Below are positions 45,506 through 58,800 of a DNA stretch of 64,000 nucleotides, piece after piece. Source of the stretch: Pelodera strongyloides (lineage: Eukaryota; Nematoda; Chromadorea; Rhabditida; Rhabditidae); NCBI GenBank assembly GCA_036852015.1, contig JAANDG010000027.1, forward strand, positions 248,001-312,000. Direction: 5' to 3'. The notes beneath the pieces were generated by a model that worked only from the letters and a program-made list of their open reading frames with translations, had not been told where the DNA came from and searched no databases. The position numbers were made by a program, and so were the translations under genes. Each line of letters starts with the position of its first letter. Position 1 is the first letter of the stretch.

Positions 45506-46288
45506 AAATGCTATACAGTGTCTAAACATTCCAAGTGACCCAACAACATACGACAGATCTTGCATACATACATATTTTTACGTATAACATACGTATTGTT
45601 TACATATAGTTTATGGATGTTTGTTGAACCTATTTACATGGCCAGATCCTTTCAAAAAATGGTTTACTAAACAAAAATACGCCTAACGTATGTCTTTAGT
45701 GCGCTTGGCTATTTTTGTTTTGCAACCCAATTTTTATAGAAACTTTTATGGGGAAAGATCGCAAATTATTTATTTTCCGCCGAAAGCGTCCATTTTCGTT
45801 ATTTGTATGCTTGCGGAGCCCTGTCACTTTTCGTTTTTTTCGGTTACTCTGTGCGTCCATCGCGCTCATCGCAGTCTATTTTTGCGCGGGTCCATTGAAC
45901 TTTTTTTATGTGTATCATCTTTGATTTTAATTGAACGTTCGGTGCAAGTCAAGGTATGGGGGCCCACCCAAAATTATCTAGCGCAAAAAGAAAGTAATAA
46001 TCCGTCGCTCATTCCGTGCTACGACCCTACATGTTGCACTGCTCGTCAAAAAATACCGTGTTCTTTGCATGTGCTTGCCTGTTTGCTTTCCATTACCTCT
46101 TGCTGCTCCTTTATCTAGTTTGGTCTCAACGAACTTGTTTTTCTCAATACTTCTCTGTTCTGTTCGGCCTTACTGATCATTGGTTCTGCCGTTCTGTTGA
46201 CTGGGCTGTGTGTTTTCCAAGTCAGCTGTTCCATTTCTCGTGGCCTCGTACGATATCTGTTGTGCCGTGACTTCACCCTGCTTCTTTG

Positions 46289-46314
46289 TGCTATTCAGTC
46301 GAGGAGGCACGGGT
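46289..46314 (+). promoter_or_regulatory. Probable trans-splice acceptor of bpnt-1
   Basis: TGCTATTCAG ends at 46298, 16 bases before the ATG at 46315, a common position for spliced-leader addition. The first exon frame is open further upstream, so the ATG choice rests on this acceptor and on family length. Confidence 0.45.
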
Positions 46315-47907
46315 ATGAGCAACGCAACAGCCGCCGACGAATCATCATCTGGTGCTGCAGCTTCCGTTTCAGCACAAGAAGAACGTGAGAAGATGTGGGT
46401 GCGATCGTGTTTCCTGACTCGACTTGTGGCATCGTCCGTACGTGTTTCTGAAGCAGCCGGAGGAGTTATTAAGGTATCGTTTGATTCTTTTAAGTGTTCT
46501 ATAAATAACAAAATTCGCCGATTTGCCAGTAAAACAGTTGGCGCGTTTGTGTGTGTGTGTCGTCGTTTAGTTTTAGTTATGAATGTGAATTTCATGTTTA
46601 TGTCAAATTGCGCAGTCTTTTGTGTTCGTACGTTTTGGATGATTGAAAACGTGGTGTATCGTATACGGTACAGGACACTGCTAAATGACATATTTATTCT
46701 GAGATTCCGCCGCTGTCTTTGTTATGCAGTGAACTATTAGAAACACTGTATTTTGTTTAGGGTATAATGTGCGGTGGTGACCTGAAGATCGTTGACAAAG
46801 GCGGAAACGGAAAACAACCGGACTTACAGACGGAAGCTGACCGCGCCGCTCAGTATTGTATCGTTCATTCGCTGCACAAAGTCTTCGGGGACAAGCTGAC
46901 CATTATTGGAGAAGAGGTATTTTCATACGAATTTTAATGGATTACTGGGTGTAAATGGGGGATGTGGTGCGTAAAATCACGCGCGAAACCTTAGGGTCTT
47001 GTTAATACCAAAAAACGTTCCTTACTTCTTACTTCTTTGGAATTACAATAATTGTTTGAAAGATGCATATTTTATTCAAACAGACTGACGGGTTACGTGG
47101 GTTGTAAAAATTGTACATTGTACCACACAACGTACAAGTACAACTTCATTTCCATGTATGATGCGATGCCGGCTTGGCTTAGGATCATCCTTTTCCTCGA
47201 GCGCGGTTTACATTTTGAGAATTTTGATGAAATACGCTAACCGTGCTAAAGTAAAGCTCATAAATTGATTGACAGAACGAGTAGAGTAGATTTCAAGATC
47301 CTAATGGTATTGCACACTTTTGTTATAATTACTGAACAGTCATCCGATTAGGCTCGTTGTATTTATTGCTCGTTATAGTTATACCTCGTTGTATGTACTG
47401 TAGTTTTTTTTAACTAAAACTATCACTATTTCTCAGGAAGTGATTTCTTCGTGCAGCTTGGAGGACGGGTTTAGCGCGGACGTTTTGAAACTTGACACAC
47501 AGTGCTCGGATGAACTACGAAGTATCAAACCGGAAGATGTAAGTTATTTCCTCATTTCAGTTTTCCTTAGTTTATGCCCTTTGGGCTTTGCAATCTGTGT
47601 ATAGATAGAAAGCGGTACGCCGGTACTTAACGCAATGTCTCATTCTATAATTCTATTACATACTGGGTTTTTTTTGCAAACCACACCACACACATCATAT
47701 CGGTTGGAAATTTACATTCAGTAAAGTAAACATAGCACAAATACAAACAAGCTTACATGACAATTCATCTATTATATAAGCCTTTTAGTTTCTCAGTTAA
47801 ATTTTATTTCATTCATTCCAGGTTGTGATCTGGGTCGACCCGCTCGATGGAACAACGGAAGTAGCGACGGCTGTTTCGAAAAATGGATGTAGGTTTTATT
47901 ATAATTC

Positions 47908-47953
<46 letters not shown>

Positions 47954-50900
47954 GTATTTAAAATAATATTGCGCAACTTGCTCAAGCTACTGAAGTCTGA
48001 AGGGGGATCTCTAAGCTAAGGTGTCTAAGGTAAAGTAAGGAATTCCATTTCTGCGTTTTTTCTAGCCTCATTTAACAACATTAGTCATTCATCTTCATCT
48101 GTGGCGGAGACAGCTGAGTTAACATTCATTCTTTTTTTTGGCATTGCTTTAGTTTTGGATACTAGATTGTGTTTGTTTAGCAGTTGTGAAAGCGACCAGA
48201 GAACCCGTGATTTGGCTGGTCTTCTTATTTTGTTTCAATTTTCAGCCTTGATGGAACAGGTCACCGTACTTATCGGAATTGCATACAAGGGCCGACCTAT
48301 TGCTGGTGTCATCCATCAACCGTACTATCCAGGTACTATAAGACTATTTATTTTAAAGCGGCATAACATCCGTTTTTTTTAAGTATGCGTATGATGGACA
48401 ACTGCTTTCCCATGTGTTGTATGCAAATGAATATAATTAAACCAAAAATCGCATAGTTATTTGCATTGCATACACATGCACTGCATGGGATAACAGCGTC
48501 AGACATTTTTCAAAAACTAGTTGTTGTATTCCTTTACGCTTTGCTTATTTTGTACAGTAGGGTGGAATTCTTTTTCCAACGCGAAAATCAATGTGTTTCA
48601 TCGTAGTTATGTCTGTGTGAATCATTATTTGAAATGATCAAATGTGTCTCGTAGCAAATTTGTAAGTGGATATTTTCCAGTGCAATGTGCAATTACCACT
48701 CACTACAAAGAGCGAGATTCTACAAAAAATTAATTAATTCATAAATACAAAAGAAATTCGTGCAGCGTCGCGTAGAACACGAAAAAAAGTGAGTTATATG
48801 AATACACATGCATAAATGTGGTAACAAACAACAATTTTTTTATGTGTTCAATTTCAGTAAACCGTTCGTTGTATATGTATATGTTCAGGTGCTGAACACG
48901 GCAGGACAATCTGGTCGATTAAAGGACTCGGAATTCATGGAATCGATTTTGCTAGAAGTTGGTTTTATTTTATTATTATTTTTCGTTTGTTTGGTATTGC
49001 CTGGTATAGATTCCATCTGTTCTCTGGCTGGTCTAAGTAAGTTGGTATTGTCAATTCACTTTTTGTTTGTACTCTGATTTCTGATTCCAGAAAAGGTTCT
49101 CTCTCCATAGGGCAGAAAAGGTTCTCTCTCCATAAGGCAGAAAAGGTTCCCTCTCCATAGGGGACGTCCGTAGTTACGTAGTTACGATAAAAATTAAACT
49201 GGGCACATGCCGAGCCTTTACTCCCAATGTACTAGAATAAAAGACAAGACAAACATCTCTTCGTTATTTAACATTCACCGATGTAACCGATGTTTCGCCG
49301 TACGCCATTATCACTAATTATCAGGGTGGAACCTGAACCTGAATCTGCAACACTAAACATAACTAACTAGTATTGTAATTTGTAATCGGATTATTGTTCA
49401 CTGTTTTCACATCACTGTTGCGTGTCACGTTGGGACGTTTTCATCGTGTTTAATTCATCGTGCAGTCGTAGTTTGCAATTTGTTATTGCTAATGTTGTAA
49501 CAGTGACAGTGAACAGTGGCAGGTAACGAGAGGTCGAGAGCGATCATAAAAAATGTTCAAGCTCTAACCTCTAACTCAGGGATACGACAGTTTTAGCTTT
49601 AATCCTTGTAACAAACTTGTAAGATTCGTTTAAAGCTAAATGCTAGCCGGTTTTTGAAACGCATCGAATACACCATCATTCCTATGCGGCCTATGCAAAT
49701 GAACATATATTAGAATAAAATCGAGTTTAAGTACTAGTACGTAGGATTCACTTGTCCGTGATGCACTTCAAAAACCGGCCGGTATTTCGCTTTAAATAAA
49801 TACAACCTGATATTCGTTGTTCTTTAGGTGGAACTTCAAAGGTGATCGTAACCACACGTAGTCATTCGACAGCGACTGTCACTGAAGCTCTTGAGGCTCT
49901 GAAGTCACGCGGACTGGCCGACTCGGTTGAAAGAGTAGGAGGAGCGGGTTATAAGGTGGGACTTTGCTTTATGGTTTTATTGTTTAAAGATTGATATTGA
50001 TGATCACTTGATCTTAGTGCAATCGTCGTGTTGAACGGCGGAAAATAGCTGTGCCTAATTTTAATTTAATTGAATTCCATCATGTGGTTGTGTCAGTTGT
50101 GTGGATGGAATAATCACGTTACCAAGACCTTTGGCCATTGGCCATATTCACCACTCCCATTCCGTCGGGGAAATCTTCCCTGGGGATAGAAAATAACATT
50201 CTAATGTGACACGACACGGGGAATTCCCCATGGGGAATTGAAAATAACATTCTACTGTGAGACGGGGAATTCCCCATGGGGAATTGAGTGGGGAATATGG
50301 CCTCTTGTGTCAGATTAGGTATTTTTCGACGTTTTCCTGCCATCGCGGTGGGGAAGTCGTCACATCCAAAAGCATCAAAAGCAACGACAGTGACGTTGAG
50401 TATAGACAGTGCATCAACGGAACCTTCGTTTACGTTTGTTCGCATGTATGTGTGATGTTATATATTTTAGGTTATCAAATTGCTGGAAGGAGCCGCGGCC
50501 TATGTGTTTGCGAGTGCTGGATGTAAAAAGTGGGACACTGCGGCGTGTGAGGCGATTATTGAAGGAGCTGGTAGGAATGAGTGAATACTTTTTGGAGAGT
50601 GCCTCATAAAATATTAGTGTAAAGTGTGTGCAAACTGGTATTTAATAAGGACTTTATTGTTTGTTTGTTTTGTACCGGAGATCTACGTTTTTTGCCTACT
50701 AAAGCATAGCAAGCGTGACTGCGTGACTGATAAATATCATCAAGTGTGTGCCGAATGCTAAAGTTGGTTGATTTTATACGTCTTACGTCTGCACTTGTGT
50801 GTTTGTATGATATGGTTTATTGAATAATAATGTATAGTGAAGTTTTTACTAGACAATAGAACTAGTTGGCAACTCAACTCATTACACTTTGTTTAGGAGG

Positions 50901-51526
50901 TCGAATGACGGACATCTCTGGTCGTGATCTACAATATCACAAGGAAGTGCAGTTGAACAACACTGGAGGAGTATTGGTGACGGCGCCCTGGGTTGACCAT
51001 CAGGTAGGTCTTTGTGACTTGTCGTATTCTTGTGCTTCTCTATCTATGCTTTTTTCTGTTTCTTTATGTCTTTGAGATTGGTGTCGTTGTATCGTATTAT
51101 ATGCGTCTAACAGGGTCACATGTAGGCCATGTGTCCTTGTCCTTGTTACTTGCTAATTATCGTTTCCTTTGGAAACAGTTGTCATTTTGTATTACAAGCA
51201 TTTACCTACCGGTATCGGTATGCGTAGTTGTTTTGGTTAAAGTTAACGATGACCATTTTGGTGTATGCGTATGTATGTATATGCTCCTCGTTGCTGACTT
51301 ATATGTAGGCATGCGTAGGTAGGTACGTACGTAGAGAAGGGGACATTCAAGGTTGACCGGTTGACATACCACAACCACGTAGCGTAGCCACGACGTACCT
51401 TTTGGTATTGCATATAGATACGGCAATTATTAATTACTGATTTTTCATCGATATTTTCAGGAGTATCTGGACAGCATACCTCAACTTCTCAAGGAATCAT
51501 TGCCGGAGTTCCAGGCGAAGAATTAG
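46315..51526 (+). CDS. bpnt-1: 3'(2'),5'-bisphosphate nucleotidase (BPNT1-like), complete
   Basis: Hydrolyses 3'-phosphoadenosine 5'-phosphate, the by-product of sulfation, to AMP and phosphate. It belongs to the Mg2+-dependent, lithium-inhibited inositol-phosphatase superfamily and is normally cytosolic. Ten exons keep one frame (346 residues; human BPNT1 has 308): 46315-46473, 46761-46916, 47437-47538, 47822-47888, 48246-48332, 48889-48957, 49828-49955, 50471-50570, 50897-51003, 51461-51526. Metal-site motifs are intact: TEAD (77-80), IIGEE ending at E105, WVDPLDGT (143-150, D145 and D148) and [10 protein letters not shown] (W277-D278). Family landmarks [25 protein letters not shown] and RVGGAGYK are present. 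The N terminus is about 30 residues longer than usual and is Ser/Ala-rich. The exon 6 donor is uncertain: GTTGGT at 48958 gives the family length, and GTATTG a little downstream would add ten hydrophobic residues. Confidence 0.94.
47904..47956 (+). repeat. ATT trinucleotide microsatellite (bpnt-1 intron 4)
   Basis: About 16 uninterrupted TTA/ATT units start 16 bp after the exon 4 donor. Confidence 0.92.
48353..48537. mobile_element. MITE family B (bpnt-1 intron 5)
   Basis: TTTTAAAGCGGCATAACATCCG on the left, then a core with TTTGCATTGCATAC, and a diverged right end TAGTTGTTGTATTCCTTTACG. It starts 20 bp after the donor of exon 5. Confidence 0.75.
49089..49165 (+). repeat. 25-bp tandem repeat, three copies (bpnt-1 intron 6)
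   Basis: AAAAGGTTCTCTCTCCATAG recurs at 49091, 49116 and 49141, with GGC between units. Confidence 0.9.
49630..49796. mobile_element. MITE family A (bpnt-1 intron 6)
   Basis: TTAAAGCTAAATGCTAGCCGG is answered by CCGGCCGGTATTTCGCTTTAA. The element ends about 30 bp before the exon 7 acceptor. Confidence 0.9.
50140..50302. mobile_element. Foldback element with GGCCATATTCACCACTC ends (bpnt-1 intron 7)
   Basis: Left GGCCATATTCACCACTCCCAT, right GAGTGGGGAATATGGCC. The phrases AATAACATTCTA and GGGGAATTCCCCATGGGG repeat inside. The sister copy is 59687-59813. Confidence 0.8.
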
Positions 51527-52931
51527 GGATTTTAATTGCAAAGTATGTCTAAATTTCAAAGTACTGTAGGTAGATATCTGATTAACTACCTGGGACCTAA
51601 GCCGATCATATCATGTAGGTCATGTCGGTTTGGTTGGTACCGTGTACCGCCTTTGTTGGCGTAGCCGTAGCTCCCAATATTTGGATAGAAATTTGTTACT
51701 ACAAGAAGTAAGCGTACTGGTGGAAATTTAATCTTGTTTTTGTTGCGTTGCAATATATAGATAATAGATACTTATTGTAAGCACTCTATTTCGTACCTTA
51801 GCCATTGTCACTGTTATTCTTACCTAATTCCTATGTAACTTATTTGAAATTTAGTTGTTATTGTTGACTTTCCTCTTTTGACTGACGGTTTAGTTGTTTG
51901 GGTCTTATTTAGTACTACTAGTTTAAGCACCTATTTTTCCTGTGAATTCTTTTTTTAGTGCAACATTCCTATTGTAGTTTTCACTTATTTGTTGTAGCTC
52001 TTAACAACAATTCCGTGCATTTATTCTTGCCAATTTTTGTGGCAAATGTTTGGGTGCTTTATAGCTAGTATCTAGTTGATACAGTATACCCCTACTTCAC
52101 TGCTGAAGCCCCGCCTATAGTTTGAGCTTTGATTCTGTACTTGGTAGTTTGGTAGAGTCTAGGAGGTCTTACTGTAAGCTCGCTAGTGCTCGTGCAGTAA
52201 TGGTATACGGTGTTTGTGTCTCAGTCTCAGCATCTAGTACTAGTAATACTATTTTCATTTATTATCGGATCCGACGAGCTAGCCCAATTGAAGCTATTAT
52301 TATACTACTACTAGCTTCTTTTTTTTAAATTTGTGGTGTAGGTACCTTCTGTCCTCATGTGCTTTCGGTATCTGAGAGTTCTGTTGAGTTGATAACCGTG
52401 TGTTAAGCCCTATTGTATTTTGTAATTCGCGTGTTATGCCCTATTGTAATTCCGAAAGCTTCCTTTCTAGCTTCTATGAGCTCCGCGTACGCGTACGCGC
52501 CTGCGATGTGTTTTTGTTATTGTTGTTGTGATATAGAAAACTTATTTTGAAATTTTAGTAAATGATTTAATTGTTTATGTTGTGTTCTGAGTACACAGTA
52601 AATCACGACATTTTGGGAAGATTTATTACGTAAACTGTGCGCGAAATGCGTTTTTTTGTAGGGGAAAATGAGAATTCAATACTTTGTTAGCGTAAATACT
52701 TTAGGAGACGGTAATCGCGTGTACTGTATATCTAACAACAAGCGTAACTTCTAAGCGCTAGCGATACGTATTTGGTTATTGTGGGGGCGTAAGTAGGCAG
52801 TTTGGTAGCTTTTGAGAGTCTCAGCGCGGGTGTAGTAGCTTTGGAAGATGCTTATGCTGGATAGTTTAGATAGAAGATTATCGATTACTTGGATTATTGA
52901 TTAGTCATGAGAGTGAAAAATATCGATCGAT

Positions 52932-55764
52932 TTAACGGATTTGGATTCCGGTGATTTCGACGTCTCCTCCGATCTGCAGACCGTTGATCTCATGAGGCTC
53001 CAGACGGTGAGCGTAGGAGCAGAATCGCTCGCCGTTGACGTGAATCTGAAGTTTGTAGTTTGTACTTCTTTTTTTTTTTAGTTTGTACTTGTAGTCTGGG
53101 GAAAACTGCCTATTATTGTGTTAAAAAATACTGAGAGACTGTTGTCTGTAGTAGCCTATTTTTAGGGTCTGTCTCATATTTACGTCTCAAAGATGTCTTG
53201 CTACTGATGGCTCACTTTTTTCTAAAGCTTATTATCCGCAGAAGACAGAAGCTATGAGTGAAGTATGAAAAGAGCTCGAGAGGAAAATTAATCGGTTTTG
53301 AGGCAAGGGTCAAAAGGAATCAATTACGTTTCCCATACAACGTGAAACTTGGCGACATCGCCGCGCCAAAAATGAGGGTCCGCCACAGCTGGGCGGCGCA
53401 CTCCGCCTAAGGTGCCCGGCGGGTGCGCCGGAGTGCGCGAATGGTAAATGGCGCACCTACGGCGGTCTCATGGCGCACCTGGAGCGCACCTACGGCGGAC
53501 TTGCCGCGGAACCTACGAAAGGTTCGCCGCAGGTTCGCCCAACTGCGTTGAATATCCTTTCGCGGATCTGTGGCGCGCCTGCCGCGCTCTCTAGGCGCAG
53601 TGCGCCGCCCCGCTGTGGCGGACCCTCATTTTTGGCGCGGCGATGTCGCCAAGTTTCCCCAGTGTAACACGATATAAATGGTTTTTGAAACGCGTGTGCT
53701 GGACAACGGCATGTCCATGTATTAAACCGGATGTTACATCACTTTAATTCCGATAATATTATCGACTGCGCCCACCTGGAATGCGTACTCCTCGTTGTGG
53801 ATCTCGAGATCGAATCCGACGGCCTTCTCAAGCGGCACCTTTCCTTCGCGCTCCTCATTTCCCCATTCGTTGGCGATCAACGAGTTTCGGATAATTGCCT
53901 GAATCATTGGGCAATTAGAAACATGCAAACGTGTTGTTGTGGCCCAGCGTCGGTGGTATATAAGTCCTCCTAGATGGGGCCTGACTGGGGAGCAGCACAA
54001 GCCTACACGGTTTCTTTTCCTCTCTAACTAACCTATGGAATGAATCTAACCGAGCGCCAAATTCCTGCAAAAATAACTTCATTGGTTCATCTCATTGCAA
54101 ACTGCAAGTATGCATTGTATGAGTAAACTTTTTTGGTGCCTAAGAGCTGTAACTTTATCCTGTTTGCCTAATCGGTAAGTGTACCGTTAAGGTGACATAC
54201 GGTGTAATATGCGGGTAAATCTTATGGGGCGCTAAAGCTGTACTACTAATTTCAATTCAATTTCGAAATCATTCAAGCTCACCTTCTCATCGAAGCGTGG
54301 GTTGAAGTGCAGAGCGATGTCTCCGTTCTTCTTGAGCAGGTTGATGTGGAAGCGCTTGCCCTTCTTCTCGGGCATTCCGTAGATGACCAGCGTCTTTCCG
54401 GGTGCCAGACCTTCGCCGCCGAGTCCGCTCTCGTATGGCACAGGCTGAGATGATTTAAAATGTTAGTATCGGGATTTTCTGGTGCCAGATCATCGCCACC
54501 GGGGTCCGACTGAATATTCTCAAGTTAACCGTAACGTAAACTAATCCCTGAATAGGTTATGGCTACGCTCCCCACCACTTTTACACAAACACACCGGATT
54601 CTCACCTAGAAGTCAGGGAGACACTCACGAGTACTTTTCTCCCACAAGTCCCAGCTAGGAGACAACAAAAACGTTTCGAAAAATCAATAAATACCACAGC
54701 TCAATCAATAAATTGAGCCAACCAATCAATAAACCAACTCACGTAGTACTTTCCTCCCCAGTGGATGTGGTTGATCAGCACATCTCCGTCAATGGAGAAA
54801 TGAGTGATCGAGGAGAGAGGAACACGGTGCTCGAACTCCTTGAGTTCCTTCTGAAAAACGGGCACATCATGCATGACTTAATAGTATGTAATTGTGTTTG
54901 TGTTCGTTTATGTGTTTATTGTTTATCAGTTCAGATTCGTATGTAATTGCACACGGTCCCTTGTTTGTATGATGGTGTCCTTACCGCACCAACATCTTAG
55001 GGTACCTTTTGGTTTACGAGCTGACAGCAACTACCCCAAAACTTTCTTTTTTTTGTTCCCACGACTCGTTGATCCAATAAACATTTATTATAATTAATAT
55101 TTTTAGAAACGGATATCTTTAGATTACAAAAATCAATATATTTAAATCCTAAGAAACCAAGTCAGTACAAGGTGCTCAAACTCATTCAGCTCCTACACAT
55201 TTGAATCATTTTATGGTTCTAAGTTTTAATATTTTTTAACATTTTCATTTTCCCATTTGATTTGTCATTTTTTAATATTTGTTTCCATTTTCCCGTATTG
55301 TCTGACTATTTGCTTATTTCTATCCCCGAAAATCGGTGGGTTTCCCAGCAGTTGGCAAAAAATGCAATAAAAACTATCATGGGCGTGAGAGAGAAGGTAA
55401 AACAACGTTGCAAGGGAGATAGAGAGAGTGAGAGAGAGAATGATAGGAAGAGAGAGAGAGGGAGAGAGAGAGAGAGGGAGAGAGAGAGAAAGAGACAGGC
55501 AGAGAAACCAAGCCAAGGAATTTGTTGTTTCGAATGGGTGTCGACATTCGTATTTGGCCTTGATTGGGCGCCAACAGAGCGACGGCGAAATAAAGGAAAC
55601 GAGGAGATTCAGATTCGCGATTGAGCGAGATAGCATAGCGAATTGAGATAATTAGGAGTTCGCGTGAAAAATGGTACTAAAGAAAAGTCTAATTCCACAA
55701 TGAGAAACAACAAATCGGAATCAAGTATGCATGCAGAACTAGCGCGAGAGACCAAATGAGAGAG

Positions 55765-55802
<38 letters not shown>

Positions 55803-58800
55803 GGGAGAGAGAGAGCGCGCGAGAGAGAGAATAAATATAGGAACAGGAGGAGAGTGTAGACATGTAGAATACTCATGCTTAATTAGAGTTGAGGAGTGTA
55901 TGAAGCTTCTTCTTTCCATATTGTTTTCCACATGTAGTTGCACAGCGCTTTGAAAGTGGCTAAGGATGTCTACGCTGCAGATGAAAATAGGTACACCGAC
56001 CATGGGTACACTCAGCTTACGCCAATGACGAATGGCTACCGTAGTCTAATAACAATACTTAGAGGCTACCGTATTCTAAACGCAATCCCCTAAAGCGAGA
56101 TACCGGTCGGTTTCTGAAACGCATTCGTGCACAACTGAATTCTTACGTATTTATGCTAAGTTGCTCGAATTTAGCTAGATTTTTTTATTGTAATTTATGT
56201 TCATTTGCAAGAGCTGCATAAGAATGCTGGTGTACTCGACATGTTTCAAAAACCGGCCGGTATTTCGCTTTAAACTACCGTATGCTAATCCCGAATCCTA
56301 CCTGGTCGACGAAGATCTGGAACTTGGAGTCATGGGCACGGATTCTGATGTCGATATCGTCTCCCTTCTTGTACGGGTTCGACTTGCGCTCTTCCTTGCC
56401 CCACTCGCCCTTGCTGTATGTGTTGCACACGATCTGCAAGATGATGTTAAAGGTTATAACACGTGGTATTGATATGCATGCTGGTCAATGGCATTCCCAT
56501 ATCTTATTGCTACGATCGGTGCCAGAAAACCCCAAGAGCACAGAAATAGAGATACATATCAAGTTTAGAATGACCAATCGGTCTTGTCGGCGGGCCAGGT
56601 TTAAGGTATTGGTCATGCGGGGCCACTGGGCCCACTGGGCCGCCAACCAGAGGACAATCCCGCTCAAGTCCGCTCACCTTTCCCTCGTCGAAACGCACGG
56701 AGATGTGGAGCGGAACGTCGTTTCCAGAGAAGTCCGCAGCAGCGTTATGGAGGTTGATGGTGAATCTGAATAGGAAATAAACAAATGAATATGAAATTTA
56801 AACTTTGCCACTAAATTGATGTTTAAAGGGGCATGATGTGTGGTTTTGAAACGCATTATACGAAACTGCATCAGACGGGCACATAAACGTGTCTATATTG
56901 TTCAACAAACGTTTGAAAACCACATGTCATACCACTTTAACTCTCCAACAGCTCCATTCTGAAGTCTATTAGTCTGAAATTCCCCGCAACATTTTGGTTG
57001 ATTTGTAAGATTTGACCTCCGTTATACAGCCAGTCGCTTTTTATTGTTCCCGTGTTTACCGAGTCCTTAGACGCAAAACGACAGTAAAACGCAAAAAGAG
57101 TTTCCGAAACGTCGGGAAATTCATATATTTCTATTTGTTTGCGCGCGTTGTGTACTTACTGAATGGGGAAATGCTAAATCGATACTTGAAGAAATTAAAC
57201 AACACTTGAAGTCTCTGGCTCTGGCTCGCGAAAGAAACTCACAGGATTGTGCAATAAAAATGCGGAATGCATTTAAAGCGATATAACGGCTGGCTTTTGG
57301 ACGTGCTGGACGAATACATTTCCGGTGTTATATGCAAATGATTACAAAATCGCGCAATCAACAACATAAACTGCCATGTTAATACAACATGTTTCAAATC
57401 AAAAACCAGACTTATGTACCACTTTAAAAATTATAATCCTTCGTGCGCCCGTCATCAGAGCCAGAGCAGAGTGTAAGAAACGAACGCGGAAAATTTGTAT
57501 GTTTCAGCCTCTGTATAAACTAACAGAGGTCTTGTAAAGATAGTGTTCTAGGCCCGCCATGACCAGTTGAAGTAAAATGTTTGGTGTAGTTTTTGGCAAT
57601 TAGCCCCGTGGAATTTATTTGATTGGATTGCACGAGGAGATTTTTACTTCGAATTTTTAAAGCGAAATACCGGTCGGTTTATGAAACGCACATTGGACAA
57701 CTGAATTCTTACGTATTTATGCTAATTTGCTCGAATTTAACTCGATTTTTTAATGTATGGTCATTTGCAGATACATAAGACGATGTGCTTAAAAACCGGC
57801 CGGTATTTCACTTTAAGTTCTATATCGCTATACCATACGCATGCGAGACTTTTAGTTACGACTTCGTCTTGTATAGATAGATAGGCTAGCTGTCATGGCT
57901 TGTAGATGGAACATTGTGCGTTCAGGATTCATGTAATCAACAAATACCTTTGTACCGTTGCTGTGCAAAGTACACGTTCAAAAAAACTGCCGTACAACAA
58001 ACAACAACAAAACATTCTAACTAAAGCCTGACGTTTAGCAGAGCGTAAGTGTATACGTGTACGCCAGCTACAGCGCGACTGAAAAAAATTGTTTTTGTTG
58101 CCACTATTAAGTACCATACTTATAATATTCTCGATTGATACAGTTAAAAGTAAGCGCAGAATATATCGATTGATTTAGTGACCATAAAGTACAGTACCTA
58201 ACTGAGTCCTCTCCGGTCTTTCCCTTGACGATCAGGGTCTGTCCAGGTTCGAAAGGCTCGGTCAGCTTGCTACGGTAGGGCACCGGCTGAAACAAGATTT
58301 TATTGATAAACAAGAGGTTGAGATTATTTTTATATTAGACGAGTCAGCTACCGCTACAGTAGAGCGTTGGCTCAATTATATTTCATTGGTCAAAACATAA
58401 ATTCTTGATTTTTTTTTCTTTATTGTTTTTCATCTACACTACTGCTCAGTTAACTGCAAACTGAATATTACATCTGTTTTTCAAACCTACATATATGCCT
58501 ATTTTCGAACAATTCAGTTCATAGCTATGCTATATTAGCCCTGTAAGTGAGGAGAAGTACCTTTGGTAGACGTTCTTTATTTGTATTAATTGTCAACCGC
58601 TAAACCGCTAAACCGTTATTAAGTGATTCATTACTTTGCACTTGGGTGTGTGGTGTGTGTTATTTTCATAGTTAGCCGTTCTCTAGGCTTAGATAAATTG
58701 CACTTATATGTTGTTTACTAACACATGCGGCTACTAACATCAGTTGTGTTTGTGTGTGTGCACTGACCAAAGCCCCAGCTCTTGGCCATGGTCCAAGGAC

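Noticed and set aside
45690..46740. Long plus-strand frames and an opposite 173-codon frame around the first bpnt-1 exon
   Set aside because: Only 46315-46473 joins in phase to the nucleotidase. The rest has no motifs and is leader, intron or shadow sequence.
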